Notes: generated by a model from the sequence alone, not told the origin. Positions 7,752-15,286 are shown, counted from the stretch's first letter. The stretch is 26,967 nucleotides of DNA from JAQVWU01 sp964628455 (GCA_964628455.1 CAZVPD010000027.1:1-26967); one strand, 5' to 3'. Numbers and translations: made by a program.

Positions 7752-8432
7752 TCACTCCGTGGTTTCGGTCGGGGCTCCCGCGGAACCGGGATCTCCCGTG
7801 AAGAAGGTGTCCAGCAGACCGCCGACCGAGACCGTTCGTTTGGTTCCCCGGTCATAGAGATATCTTTCTCCGTCCGAGCTTTTGATATATATCAGATTAT
7901 AGCGTATAAACGGATATGCACTCGAAATGAGTTTGAGGGAATAGGAATCATCCGTGTTTTCCGCTTCGGCCGCGCTGCCGTTTGTGATCTTGTCGATGAG
8001 AGAAGCGATGATCTCCGGGTCATCGATGGAAGCGAGCGGCATATTGTCGTATCCGGGCATAAAAATCAGTATTTTCGTTGTTTTGAACTCTGCGGGACCG
8101 GGAAGGACAAGGTCGGAGGCATAAAAAACCGATCCTATGCCTTCATATTTTTCCGCAAGCCACTGCGAAGGTTCCGCACCCGGAATGGAATAAAGCACCG
8201 TTTTGTTGAACCTCGCGTATTCGGTCCCGGACCCGGTCGGTTCGTAACTGACGGGGGCATTGATATATTCGATGTCGTTTGCTTGATCGGTATATACCCC
8301 GTTTTCGTAGGTGATGCGGACGAGGTCCGAACAGGAGGTCAGAAGGACGGCTGCGGCAAGCAGAAGAATAAAAAGGATAGCGTTCGGTTTATTGAGTTTT
8401 ATTTTTTGTTCCGTTGTTTTCAATCTGTTCAT
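7752..8432 (-). CDS. Hypothetical lipoprotein
   Basis: I do not recognise a family for this 226-residue protein. The N-terminus has lysines, a hydrophobic stretch (about residues 19-32) and the lipobox LLTSC (Cys34), so it is most likely a lipoprotein on the outer face of the membrane. The remainder is soluble and mixed alpha/beta, with several Tyr-rich strands (ARFNKTVLYSIPG, FIRYNLIYIKS) and a Thr/Glu-rich tail. No catalytic motif is visible. AAGGAA lies 8 bases before the ATG. It is placed between dCMP deaminase (75 bases upstream) and the YwlE-like phosphatase (4 bases downstream), so it is translated as part of the housekeeping run. Confidence 0.75.
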   Translation of the reverse strand: MNRLKTTEQKIKLNKPNAILFILLLAAAVLLTSCSDLVRITYENGVYTDQANDIEYINAPVSYEPTGSGTEYARFNKTVLYSIPGAEPSQWLAEKYEGIGSVFYASDLVLPGPAEFKTTKILIFMPGYDNMPLASIDDPEIIASLIDKITNGSAAEAENTDDSYSLKLISSAYPFIRYNLIYIKSSDGERYLYDRGTKRTVSVGGLLDTFFTGDPGSAGAPTETTE

Positions 8433-8507
8433 CCTGTGGTTCCTTGTTGCGTTTTGCGAATTATGACTGTTTTATACATCCGTTTTCCTGTTGGGCGGGA
8501 TCCGGCT

Positions 8508-8996
8508 TCAATAGCCGAACTGGCCGGAAAGGCTGTCGTCGTTGAAGATCCAGTCGCGCACGTTGACGACGGTATACTCGTCCGCGGTTTCCCTGATGAT
8601 CACAGAGGAGATCCCCGCATTGATGATCAGACGGCGGCACATGGCGCAGCTTGAAATACCCGAAACAGGCAGTTTGTCCGCCGGATTGACGCAGACCATA
8701 TACAGCGTCGAATCGAGCATCTGCTCTCTGGAAGCCGCGATGATGGCGTTGGCTTCGGCATGAACCGAACGGCACATTTCATACCGTTCCCCGCGAGGGA
8801 TATTCAGTTTTTCCCTCATGCACCAGCCGAGGTCTGTGCAGTTTTTGCGGCCGCGGGGTGCCCCGTTGTATCCTGTCGAAACGATCACGTCGTTTTTAAC
8901 GATGATCGCGCCGTAACTGCGGCGCAGGCAGGTGCCGCGTTCCGAAACCGTCTGTGCGATATCAAGGTAATAATTTATTTTTGAAACACGTTCCAT
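8508..8996 (-). CDS. Deoxycytidylate (dCMP) deaminase
   Basis: A 162-residue zinc-dependent deaminase of the dCMP deaminase/ComEB family, which makes dUMP from dCMP for thymidylate synthesis. The N-terminal TCLRRSYGAIIVKND and the STGYNGAPRG loop (40-49, nucleotide binding) are typical. Zinc ligands are His79 and the catalytic pair His-Ala-Glu81, then Cys117 and Cys120 in SSCAMCRRLIINAGI. The usual Pro before the first Cys is Ser here. A slightly longer loop precedes this motif. It is the first gene after the promoter at 9056-9084, with AAGGAA about 11 bases before the ATG, and so heads the long minus-strand operon. Confidence 0.9.
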   Translation of the reverse strand: MERVSKINYYLDIAQTVSERGTCLRRSYGAIIVKNDVIVSTGYNGAPRGRKNCTDLGWCMREKLNIPRGERYEMCRSVHAEANAIIAASREQMLDSTLYMVCVNPADKLPVSGISSCAMCRRLIINAGISSVIIRETADEYTVVNVRDWIFNDDSLSGQFGY

Positions 8997-9055
8997 ATAA
9001 AGGGCTGTTCCTTTCCTTCCGGCCGGGCGTTCTCCTGCGGCGGCCTGCTGCTACT

Positions 9056-9084
9056 ATTATATATAAAATCCGTAAAAAATTCAA
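9056..9084 (-). promoter_or_regulatory. Sigma-A-type promoter of the dCMP deaminase operon
   Basis: On the minus strand, TTGAAT (9079-9084) and TATAAT (9056-9061) are separated by 17 bases of T-rich sequence. The predicted start is near 9049, giving an untranslated leader of about 50 bases before the dCMP deaminase ATG at 8996. No other strong promoter was seen further down the minus-strand run. Confidence 0.75.
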
Positions 9085-9151
9085 GCCTAATATATAAATT
9101 TATATTTGCTGCCGTGTTTGTCGGGTTGAACGGGCGCCTGCTTTCTTCCGC

Positions 9152-9180
9152 TTGACAATGACGGCGCACCGTGGTATAGT
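9152..9180 (+). promoter_or_regulatory. Sigma-A-type promoter on the plus strand without an obvious sense gene
   Basis: TTGACA (9152-9157), a 17-base spacer and TATAGT (9175-9180). Transcription from here would start near 9187, pass through the hairpin at 9205-9235 and run antisense to the small membrane-protein gene at 9264-9563. The nearest plus-strand gene begins at 9701. It could make a small or antisense RNA, a long leader for the RNHCP gene, or be a chance match. Confidence 0.5.
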
Positions 9181-9204
9181 GATAAAACAGCCGTATATAT
9201 CAAA

Positions 9205-9235
9205 ACAGCGGCAGCTTTTTCTGGCTGCCGTCTGT
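9205..9235 (-). terminator. Intrinsic terminator of the small membrane-protein gene
   Basis: CGGCAGC (9209-9215) pairs perfectly with GCTGCCG (9224-9230), extended by ACAG/CTGT around a single bulge, with an 8-base loop. Read on the minus strand it is followed by CTGTTTTGA, a short T-run. It lies 28 bases beyond the stop codon of the minus-strand gene at 9264. Confidence 0.6.
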
Positions 9236-9263
9236 GACCGGGCCCTGTTGTTTGCCGGACCGC

Positions 9264-9563
9264 TTATTTTCTTTTCGGCGCTTTGTCGCGGGGCGCAAGC
9301 AGAATGACTGCGACGATGGCTCCGATGCCTATGACAACGGCAACGATGATGCCTATGATATTGGATAGATCGGAAACGGGCTCTTCTGTTTCGGCGGCGG
9401 GTTCCGTTTCGGCCGCTTCTGTTTCGGCAGGGATTTCGGTTACGGCTTCGGCAGCGCCTGCTTCTGTTTCGGCCGCTTCGGTTTCCGCAAACACGGGAAG
9501 GGCAAGACTGAACATAAACAGCAGGACAAGCATGATTAAAAATATGTTTTTCATCCCGAACAT
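9264..9563 (-). CDS. Small Thr/Glu/Ala-rich exported or membrane protein
   Basis: A 99-residue protein of unknown function. A signal sequence (about residues 5-26, ending ALPVFA) is followed by a low-complexity segment of about 38 residues made of repeated ETEAAETE-like units. A hydrophobic segment (residues about 67-90, NIIGIIVAVVIGIGAIVAVILL) precedes a basic tail PRDKAPKRK. The layout suggests an acidic extracellular stalk anchored by one C-terminal transmembrane helix with the tail inside. I chose the ATG at 9561-9563 because AAAGGA lies 9 bases upstream; a TTG six codons earlier overlaps that site. It stands alone between promoters and has its own terminator. Confidence 0.7.
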   Translation of the reverse strand: MFGMKNIFLIMLVLLFMFSLALPVFAETEAAETEAGAAEAVTEIPAETEAAETEPAAETEEPVSDLSNIIGIIVAVVIGIGAIVAVILLAPRDKAPKRK

Positions 9564-9700
9564 TTTAATAGGTCCTTTCAAACGTAGTTGATACAGATGA
9601 TTTTATCAAAAAATCATGAACAAAACATGAACCGGAACAAAATCAAAGGTAAAATAATTGTAATATTTGATACATTATTCGTTAACTTATGAGGATTGCC

Positions 9701-10015
9701 ATGGAGTCGAAACGATTTAAAAAAAACGATGAGGGATTTGTCTGCGGCCGTTGCGGAAAGGTCGTCCCGCCGCTCGGTTATACTTCGAGAAATCATTGTC
9801 CCGCCTGCCTTTGGTCACTGCACCTGGACCTTAATCCCGGAGACCGCGCGTCGGAATGCGGAGGCCTTATGCGTCCCGTGCTGGCTGAACCCGACGCCAG
9901 AAAAGGCTGGATCATTACTCACCGCTGCGAGGTGTGCGGCGCGGAACGCCGCAACAAGGCTGCGGCGGATGACGATCCGGATTTGATCATAAAACTGACC
10001 GTCCGCGAATTCTAA
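9701..10015 (+). CDS. RNHCP domain-containing protein
   Basis: A 104-residue protein matching the small RNHCP family, named from its Arg-Asn-His-Cys-Pro motif. VCGRCGK, then RNHCPACLWSLHLD (the hallmark), an ECGGLM turn and the closing HRCEVCGAERRNK give three CxxC or CxxC-like pairs, so it probably binds zinc as a ribbon. The function of the family is not established; RNA or ribosome binding is a guess. Start: ATG at 9701, with GAGG 8 bases upstream; an ATG 12 bases earlier overlaps that site. It converges on the glycyl radical enzyme gene with only 8 bases between the stop codons and no terminator between them. Confidence 0.85.
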   Translation: MESKRFKKNDEGFVCGRCGKVVPPLGYTSRNHCPACLWSLHLDLNPGDRASECGGLMRPVLAEPDARKGWIITHRCEVCGAERRNKAAADDDPDLIIKLTVREF

Positions 10016-10023
10016 AGGGTGTT

Positions 10024-12309
10024 TCAGATGCCGGCGTGCTTGGTGCGGGCGATGATATGGTTCTGGACGTCGCGGGACAGCAGATTGAATTTCTGGCTGA
10101 ATCCCGATACGCGCACGGCCAGGTTGCGGTGATTTTCCGGATGCAGCTGAGCGTCGATCATCGTTGCGGCGCTGACCGTGTTGAACTGGACGTTGCACAG
10201 GCCGGCCGAAGCGGAAGCGATGAATATATCGGTGAGTGCGTCCAGATTCCGTTCTTCGAAAAGCTTCGGTTCGACCTCCACGATGGCGGAGGTTGTGCCC
10301 GGAGTCTTTTTTGTCGGAAGGCGGGAAAGGGAGTTGAAGAGCGCCGTGAGTCCGGACGAATCCCGTCCCTGCATGGGTGAAGCGCTGTAGGCGAGGATTT
10401 CGCCGCGCCGCCGTCCGTCGGGGGTGGCTGCGGTCGCGGCGCCGTGCTCAAGCATCCACAGAAACGAGAAGGGCTGAGGATGGAACATAAAACCGCACCG
10501 GCGCGATATCTCAAGCATTTTGTCGCAGGCGAATTCCGTGATTTCGGCTGCAAGCGAATCGGGCAGGTCCTCGTCATTGCCGAACTTCGGTGCACGGCGC
10601 AGGAAATCGAGCCTGACAGCCTCGTCCGGAAAGTTATTCTCAAGATGATAGAGAAGCTCCGGCATCGTGTATGTTTTTTTATCGAAAACCAGCGTTTTGA
10701 CCGCCGCAAGGGAATCGGCCAGATTCGGTATCCCGAGAAACATGACCTGATAATAATCATACAGAGCGCCGCGTGCGTTGAAATCGACCCCGCGTCCGGT
10801 GCAGCCTTCCGTGAGCAGTGATTTATACGGTTTCGGCCGGTCTTTTTCCGAAGAAGGCATATAGGCGAGGGCTACCTCGGCAGCGGAACCGAGTATATAT
10901 TCGATCTGCGCGAAAACCGAAGCTTTGAAGTCATCAAAACAGGTGAATCCGAGCGGATCGCCCGTGCGCAGACCCGGCTCGAGAGAGGGAGTAAACAGGC
11001 TGTGTCCGTTTGCGAGCGCATATTCGGCTGCCTTGAGCAGATTGCAGCGGGTGTTGACCGCATGGGGATTGGTTTTGCCGGGGATCAGCGTTTCGACGCA
11101 GCCGATCGCGCAGTAATCGTCGGCGTCCGCAGGCGATATGCCGAACGCCTCAAGCGCCGGGATCATGACGTCGTCGTTGAAAAAGAACGGGATACCCATG
11201 CCGACATTTCCGACCACCTCGAGCGCGTGCTTTATAAAAGCTCTTTCGGTTACCCGTGAAAGGCGGACCGACAGGCAGCGGACAAAACCGCATGCCTCGG
11301 TCGCGTCCAGCATCAGATACGAAAGCCCGTTCACGTCCGAAACGGGGCCGTCCGCCGTGCGGCGGCTGCCGCCCACGCAGCTTTGCTGCACGTCGTAGTC
11401 GCGGTACAGTTTGATCCACAGACAGCAGACAAGTTCGGATGCCCGCTCTTCCGTCAGCATTCCCGCTTCTTTTTCCTTTTTATAATACGGGTATAATATC
11501 TGATCGAGACGGCCCAGGGAATTGGCGTTGATCCCGTCTTCCCAGGTGTTCAGGATATGGGCGAACCAGAGGGACTGCAGCGCTTCGTGAAAATTTTCCG
11601 CAGGCTTCCGCGGTACGCGTCGGCAGACCGCCGCGATCATTCGGAGTTCCTCCCGGCGGACCGGATCTGCTTCGCCTTCGGCGAGTGAAAGGGCGTGAGC
11701 GGCATAGCGCTCTCCGAGCGCCATGCCGGCACGGCAGACGATGCGTTCCGCTTCGTAAAACAAACTGTCTCCGTTTTGCGCCGCGCCTTCTTCTACCTCT
11801 GCCAGAAGTCCTTCAAAGCCGAGTGCGAGCACCTTGTCGTAGCCGAGAACGGTGTGGTTGCAGGTGATGCTGCTGCGTCCGGCCGAATTGCATACCGCGC
11901 GTTCTCCGATAAGCGCGGCGAGAGCCGGCGAAAAGTTTTCTTCGATCGGCGTATGCGTGTATAAGTCCGGGTATTCGGCGTAATAGGCTTCGATTTGTTC
12001 GCCGGAGAACCCGTTTGAAGCGAAAATTTCCCTGTCGCGCTCCCTGTTCCCGGTAAGCCCGCCGTATTCGCCGTCCCCGAAGTTATAGCCGACGATGAGT
12101 TCATCCGGGGCGATGCAGGGAACCGCGTTTTCCGCCGTCGCGGCTATGCCCGCGGCGGTAAGCGTGCCGTTTGAGCGCAGCTGCGGCGGCAGGCTGCGTT
12201 CCCCGTAACGGAACCAGTAATCCCGCTGCGCGCATATTTTTTTCGAAGCGCTTTTTATATGGACGGCTTCCTCGCGCAGACGCGCGCACCGTTCGTTCAG
12301 TTGTGACAT
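10024..12309 (-). CDS. Glycyl radical enzyme, dehydratase/lyase (glycerol dehydratase-like) type
   Basis: A 761-residue member of the pyruvate formate-lyase/glycyl radical superfamily. The glycyl radical loop is RVSGFSQKF (Gly736). The thiyl-radical loop reads AIGCVE (Cys404, Glu406); the Cys-x-Glu pair is typical of eliminases such as glycerol or diol dehydratase, choline TMA-lyase and hydroxyproline dehydratase, not of pyruvate formate-lyase (Cys-Cys). NHTVLGYDKVL (151-161) is where dehydratases carry an active-site His. The substrate cannot be told from sequence; GKTNPHAVNTRCN after the Cys-Glu pair should shape the pocket. Such enzymes need a radical-SAM activase, normally adjacent; none is in this window (no CxxxCxxC protein). 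It has its own promoter at 12362-12390 and a strong GGAGGA 4 bases before the ATG. Cytoplasmic, oxygen-sensitive. Confidence 0.9.
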   Translation of the reverse strand: MSQLNERCARLREEAVHIKSASKKICAQRDYWFRYGERSLPPQLRSNGTLTAAGIAATAENAVPCIAPDELIVGYNFGDGEYGGLTGNRERDREIFASNGFSGEQIEAYYAEYPDLYTHTPIEENFSPALAALIGERAVCNSAGRSSITCNHTVLGYDKVLALGFEGLLAEVEEGAAQNGDSLFYEAERIVCRAGMALGERYAAHALSLAEGEADPVRREELRMIAAVCRRVPRKPAENFHEALQSLWFAHILNTWEDGINANSLGRLDQILYPYYKKEKEAGMLTEERASELVCCLWIKLYRDYDVQQSCVGGSRRTADGPVSDVNGLSYLMLDATEACGFVRCLSVRLSRVTERAFIKHALEVVGNVGMGIPFFFNDDVMIPALEAFGISPADADDYCAIGCVETLIPGKTNPHAVNTRCNLLKAAEYALANGHSLFTPSLEPGLRTGDPLGFTCFDDFKASVFAQIEYILGSAAEVALAYMPSSEKDRPKPYKSLLTEGCTGRGVDFNARGALYDYYQVMFLGIPNLADSLAAVKTLVFDKKTYTMPELLYHLENNFPDEAVRLDFLRRAPKFGNDEDLPDSLAAEITEFACDKMLEISRRCGFMFHPQPFSFLWMLEHGAATAATPDGRRRGEILAYSASPMQGRDSSGLTALFNSLSRLPTKKTPGTTSAIVEVEPKLFEERNLDALTDIFIASASAGLCNVQFNTVSAATMIDAQLHPENHRNLAVRVSGFSQKFNLLSRDVQNHIIARTKHAGI

Positions 12310-12361
12310 GGCATCCTCCGCAGTGATAAAATCGGATTATTGAAATCATTCATATAAGATT

Positions 12362-12390
12362 ATTGTAACCGTCCGCCGTTCTTTTGTCAA
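12362..12390 (-). promoter_or_regulatory. Sigma-A-type promoter of the glycyl radical enzyme gene
   Basis: On the minus strand TTGACA (12385-12390) and TACAAT (12362-12367) lie 17 bases apart. The predicted start near 12355 gives a leader of about 45 bases with GGAGGA (12314-12319) just before the ATG. Confidence 0.8.
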
Positions 12391-12565
12391 ATGAAATTTA
12401 TAAAAAATCATAAACCGTACCGGACGGGCCGGGCATGGAACGCCGTTCCCTGTACGGGGGATGACCGGAAGTCCGGATAATTGGTAAAAAGACGCCGCGT
12501 AAGAATACCGGACGGATTTTTGCCCCGGAAACGGATAATAAAATTTATTGACGGATTCTTTTATA
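12391..12565. other. Non-coding stretch between divergent promoters, with nested hairpins
   Basis: No credible gene. It holds an outer pair CCGTAC/GTACGG (12415-12420 and 12452-12457) enclosing a short GGAAC/GTTCC hairpin (12437-12449), and a CCGGA-AG-TCCGG palindrome nearby (about 12465-12476). Read on the minus strand the outer stem is followed by a T-rich stretch, so it might be a relic terminator. I cannot assign a function. Confidence 0.35.
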
Positions 12566-12593
12566 TTGACAGTTTTGTAAATTCTGTTATAAT
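12566..12593 (+). promoter_or_regulatory. Consensus promoter of the fluoride-riboswitch/antiporter unit
   Basis: TTGACA (12566-12571) and TATAAT (12588-12593) are both perfect consensus hexamers, 16 bases apart. Transcription should begin near 12600, at the first base of the riboswitch. A strong promoter combined with a leader terminator suits control by attenuation. Confidence 0.88.
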
Positions 12594-12599
12594 AGGTAT

Positions 12600-12660
12600 C
12601 GGGAATGAAGTACTCCCGCGGGAAACCGAAACTGCCCGACAGGCTGATGACTTCTGCGAC
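12600..12660 (+). promoter_or_regulatory. Fluoride riboswitch (crcB motif)
   Basis: The leader fits the crcB/fluoride aptamer. CGGGA (12600-12604) can pair with TCCCG (12614-12618), the pseudoknot. GAAGT (12607-12611) pairs with ACTTC (12650-12654), stem 1. An optional small hairpin CGG-GAAA-CCG (12619-12628) follows. Then comes the conserved AAACTGCC (12629-12636), which with GGCTGATG (12642-12649) forms stem 2 and the conserved core. The order AUGA...CCGCC-like...AAACUGCC...GGCUGAUG...CUUC matches the Thermotoga petrophila fluoride aptamer as I remember it. The 3' half (GGCTGATG) is shared with the terminator stem, so fluoride binding should block termination and switch the downstream antiporter on. 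Assigned by eye only; no covariance-model score. Confidence 0.82.
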
Positions 12661-12689
12661 GTTTTTATCGCGGACCATCAGCTTTTTTT
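12641..12689 (+). terminator. Leader terminator / expression platform of the fluoride riboswitch
   Basis: AGGCTGATG (12641-12649) pairs with CATCAGCTT (12676-12684; one G-U), and an inner CTGCGA/TCGCGG stem (12654-12659, 12668-12673) closes an 8-base loop. Seven T residues (12683-12689) follow. The 5' arm is the conserved GGCTGATG of the aptamer, so the ligand-bound fold and this terminator exclude each other. Confidence 0.85.
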
Positions 12690-12742
12690 GTCCGTTTCGC
12701 CTTCCGCCGGGCGGACCGTTTGACGAAAGGGTTACGTTTTTT

Positions 12743-13936
12743 ATGCTGATCAGCTTTTCTCTCATTTTAATCTGCGGTTTCACTTTAAGCGGAATTTTTC
12801 AGAAACTGCGGCTGCCCGGTCTGCTCGGGATGCTCATGACGGGTATTATCCTCGGTCCCTTTGTCCTCAATCTGATCGACTCCGATATTCTTGCCGTTTC
12901 CGCCGACCTGCGGGAAATTGCGCTGATTGTCATTCTGGCGAGAGCCGGACTTTCTCTTGATATGAAGGACCTGAAAAAAGTAGGCCGGCCGGCCATCCTC
13001 ATGTGCTTCGTGCCGGCAACCTTTGAAATTGCCGGCACGGTGCTGCTTGCACCCCCGCTGCTGGGAATTACGGTGACGGAGGCTGCCATTATGGGTGCGA
13101 TGCTTGCGGCGGTATCACCTGCGGTCATCGTCCCGAAAATGCTCGGTCTGATGGAAAGGGGATACGGAAGAAACAAAAGCATTCCGCAGCTTATCATGGC
13201 GGGTGCTTCCGCCGACGATATCTATGCCATCGTTCTTTTCACGGCATTTATCGGCGTTTATAAAGGGGGGACTTTTGATGTTCTGACCGTATTGAAAATT
13301 CCTCTGTCCATCCTGACGGGAATCGCCGCGGGAATCGGAGCCGGTTTTATCATCGTCCGGCTGTTTAAAAAAATACATATGCGGGACACCGTTAAGATCC
13401 TTATCCTTTTGGGAGTATCGTTTCTGTTTGTCGGATATGAGGAGTATATCTCCGCTTTGCTGCCGTTTTCGGGACTGCTTGCGGTGATGGCACTCGGCGG
13501 AACGGTTTTGAAGACGTATGAAACGGCCGCTAAAAGAATGTCGGGGAAATTTTCGAAAATATGGGTCGGTTCCGAACTGGTGCTTTTTGTGCTTGTCGGA
13601 GCAGCCGTCGATATAAGGGCTGTTTACGAAGCGGGTTTTGCCGCCGTTTTGGTGATTATCGGAGCGCTCTTGATCCGGTCGGCCGGCGTGTTCGTCAGCC
13701 TGATCAGATCCGGACTGAATTTTAAGGAAGCGGTCTTCTGCAATATCGGATATCTTCCGAAAGCGACGGTGCAGGCAGCCGTCGGTGCGATCCCTCTTGC
13801 GGCCGGCGTGGCTGCGGGCGATACCATTCTCGGCGTTGCCGTGCTGTCTATCGTCATCACAGCGCCGCTCGGAGCGATGGGAATCGACCTGACGTATAAA
13901 AAACTGTTAAAAAAAGCGGATGAAAAACAGGCATAA
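12743..13936 (+). CDS. Cation:proton antiporter, CPA family, under fluoride riboswitch control
   Basis: A 397-residue membrane protein with about 12 hydrophobic segments. It shows the CPA2-like pattern: KLRLPGLLGMLMTGIILGPF near the N-terminus, RAGLSLDMKDLKK (67-79), AAVSPAVIVPKMLGL (122-136) and ASADDIYAIVLF (155-166), whose Asp158-Asp159 corresponds to the paired aspartates of electrogenic CPA2 antiporters. It should exchange Na+ or K+ for protons across the cytoplasmic membrane. The riboswitch points to a role in fluoride stress; antiporters are among the gene classes known behind this riboswitch. Start: ATG at 12743 after GAAAGG. The earlier in-frame ATG at 12605 sits inside the aptamer, 5 bases from the predicted transcript start, and is rejected. 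Confidence 0.88.
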   Translation: MLISFSLILICGFTLSGIFQKLRLPGLLGMLMTGIILGPFVLNLIDSDILAVSADLREIALIVILARAGLSLDMKDLKKVGRPAILMCFVPATFEIAGTVLLAPPLLGITVTEAAIMGAMLAAVSPAVIVPKMLGLMERGYGRNKSIPQLIMAGASADDIYAIVLFTAFIGVYKGGTFDVLTVLKIPLSILTGIAAGIGAGFIIVRLFKKIHMRDTVKILILLGVSFLFVGYEEYISALLPFSGLLAVMALGGTVLKTYETAAKRMSGKFSKIWVGSELVLFVLVGAAVDIRAVYEAGFAAVLVIIGALLIRSAGVFVSLIRSGLNFKEAVFCNIGYLPKATVQAAVGAIPLAAGVAAGDTILGVAVLSIVITAPLGAMGIDLTYKKLLKKADEKQA

Positions 13937-13995
13937 CCGGATGTGATTCGGGTCATGCTTTACAAATCGAAACGCGTAAAAAGCGGCCGGAGAAA

Positions 13996-14023
13996 TTTAC
14001 GGACGAAAATTAATATCCGTAAA
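13996..14023. repeat. Inverted repeat between the antiporter and MFS genes
   Basis: TTTACGGA (13996-14003) and TCCGTAAA (14016-14023), perfect 8-base arms around 12 A/T-rich bases. It is not followed by a T-run on the plus strand, so it is not a standard terminator. It could be an operator or an mRNA-processing hairpin that sets different levels for the two transporter genes. Confidence 0.4.
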
Positions 14024-14050
14024 AAACGGTAAAATCGGGGGGAAATCGAT

Positions 14051-15286
14051 TTGAAGGACAAGTGGAAAAAGGCGGTCACGCCGGCTCTGGTTTTTGTATT
14101 CATGATGGGGATCGTCAGCATGTTTTCCGATATGACCCACGAAGGTGCAAAAAGCATTTACGGAGCTTATCTCTATCTTACGGGCGCCTCGGCGGCAGCG
14201 ATCGGTTTTGTTGCCGGTCTCGGGGAATTTGCGGGTTATTCGTTCCGGCTGGTAGCGGGCTTTATAACCGACCGCAAAAAAAATTACTGGACGATGACCA
14301 TTATCGGGTATGTGATCAATATGACGGCTGTTCCGGCCCTCGCGCTGATCCCGGAAAACGGCTGGATCTACGCGTGCGCGCTGATCGTCATCGAGCGAAT
14401 GGGAAAAGCCATACGGTACCCCGCCAAAAACACGCTCGTTTCTTTTGCGTCGGCGCAGCTGGGAGCGGGCAAGTCCTTTGCGATCCAGGAGTTTCTCGAC
14501 CAGCTGGGCGCTTTCCTTGGGCCGATTATTTTATTCGCGGTATTGCTGCTGAAAAAAGGCGGGGATCCGTTTCGCGTTTATTCCCTTTGTTTTGCCCTTC
14601 TCGGGATCCCGGCATTACTGACGCTGGCTGCGTTATTCGCCGCAAAAAGAAAATTTCCGAATCCCGAAAATTTCGACGTTTCGCCTCGGCCGCAGGCCAG
14701 GGCCGGATTTAAAAGATCCTTTGTTTTTTATATGATTTCGATCAGCTTTCTGGCGCTGGGATTTGTGGATTTTCCCCTGATCACAATGCATATCGCAAGG
14801 CTTTCGATTGTGCCTTCGGAGACGCTTCCTCTTTTATATTCGGGAGCGATGCTCGCCGACGCGTTCGCCGCTCTGTTTTTCGGCTGGCTGTATGATAAAA
14901 AAGGGGTGAAAGTCCTTATGCTGTCAAGTCTCGTCTCCGCTTTTTTTACGGTATTTATATTTGCTGTCGGCAGTCTGCCCGCGGCTGTCGCCGGAATTCT
15001 GATGTGGGGGATCGGTATGGGCGCGCAGGAATCCGTGTTAAAATCGGCGGTTGCGACCCTTGTTTCTAAAGAAAACCGTTCCGCGGCGTTCGGCGTCTTC
15101 GAGACGGCGTTCGGCGTTTTCTGGTTTCTGGGGAGCTGGCTGATGGGCGCTCTTTATGATTCTGACCCCGGTCTGCTGGTCCTGTTTTCCGTTCTCACGC
15201 AGCTTTCGGCAATCCCTCTGTTTTATATCACATGGCGTGCGGTGCGGAAAGAGAAAGCCGCGCGGGAAACGGCCGGTCACGAATAA
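14051..15286 (+). CDS. Major facilitator superfamily transporter
   Basis: A 411-residue protein with about 12 transmembrane segments in two six-helix halves joined by a charged loop (about residues 193-220). MFS loop 2-3 signatures are visible as AGFITDRKKN in the first half and GWLYDKKGVK in the second. Acidic SDMTHEGAKSIYG early in helix 1 resembles a subgroup of uncharacterised MFS exporters. The substrate is unknown. It begins with TTG at 14051, preceded by a GGGGGGAAA ribosome binding site. It lies 114 bases after the antiporter without an obvious terminator or promoter between, so it may share the fluoride-controlled transcript. Its last 10 bases overlap, tail to tail, the convergent GH106-like gene. 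Confidence 0.85.
   Translation: MKDKWKKAVTPALVFVFMMGIVSMFSDMTHEGAKSIYGAYLYLTGASAAAIGFVAGLGEFAGYSFRLVAGFITDRKKNYWTMTIIGYVINMTAVPALALIPENGWIYACALIVIERMGKAIRYPAKNTLVSFASAQLGAGKSFAIQEFLDQLGAFLGPIILFAVLLLKKGGDPFRVYSLCFALLGIPALLTLAALFAAKRKFPNPENFDVSPRPQARAGFKRSFVFYMISISFLALGFVDFPLITMHIARLSIVPSETLPLLYSGAMLADAFAALFFGWLYDKKGVKVLMLSSLVSAFFTVFIFAVGSLPAAVAGILMWGIGMGAQESVLKSAVATLVSKENRSAAFGVFETAFGVFWFLGSWLMGALYDSDPGLLVLFSVLTQLSAIPLFYITWRAVRKEKAARETAGHE

Noticed and set aside
12605..12742. Upstream in-frame ATG that would lengthen the antiporter by 46 residues
   Set aside because: It lies within the riboswitch aptamer about 5 bases from the predicted transcript start, and the added residues do not resemble antiporter sequence.
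10024..15286. Radical-SAM activase for the glycyl radical enzyme
   Set aside because: Neither strand near the gene encodes a protein with the CxxxCxxC motif; the neighbours are an RNHCP protein and transporters.
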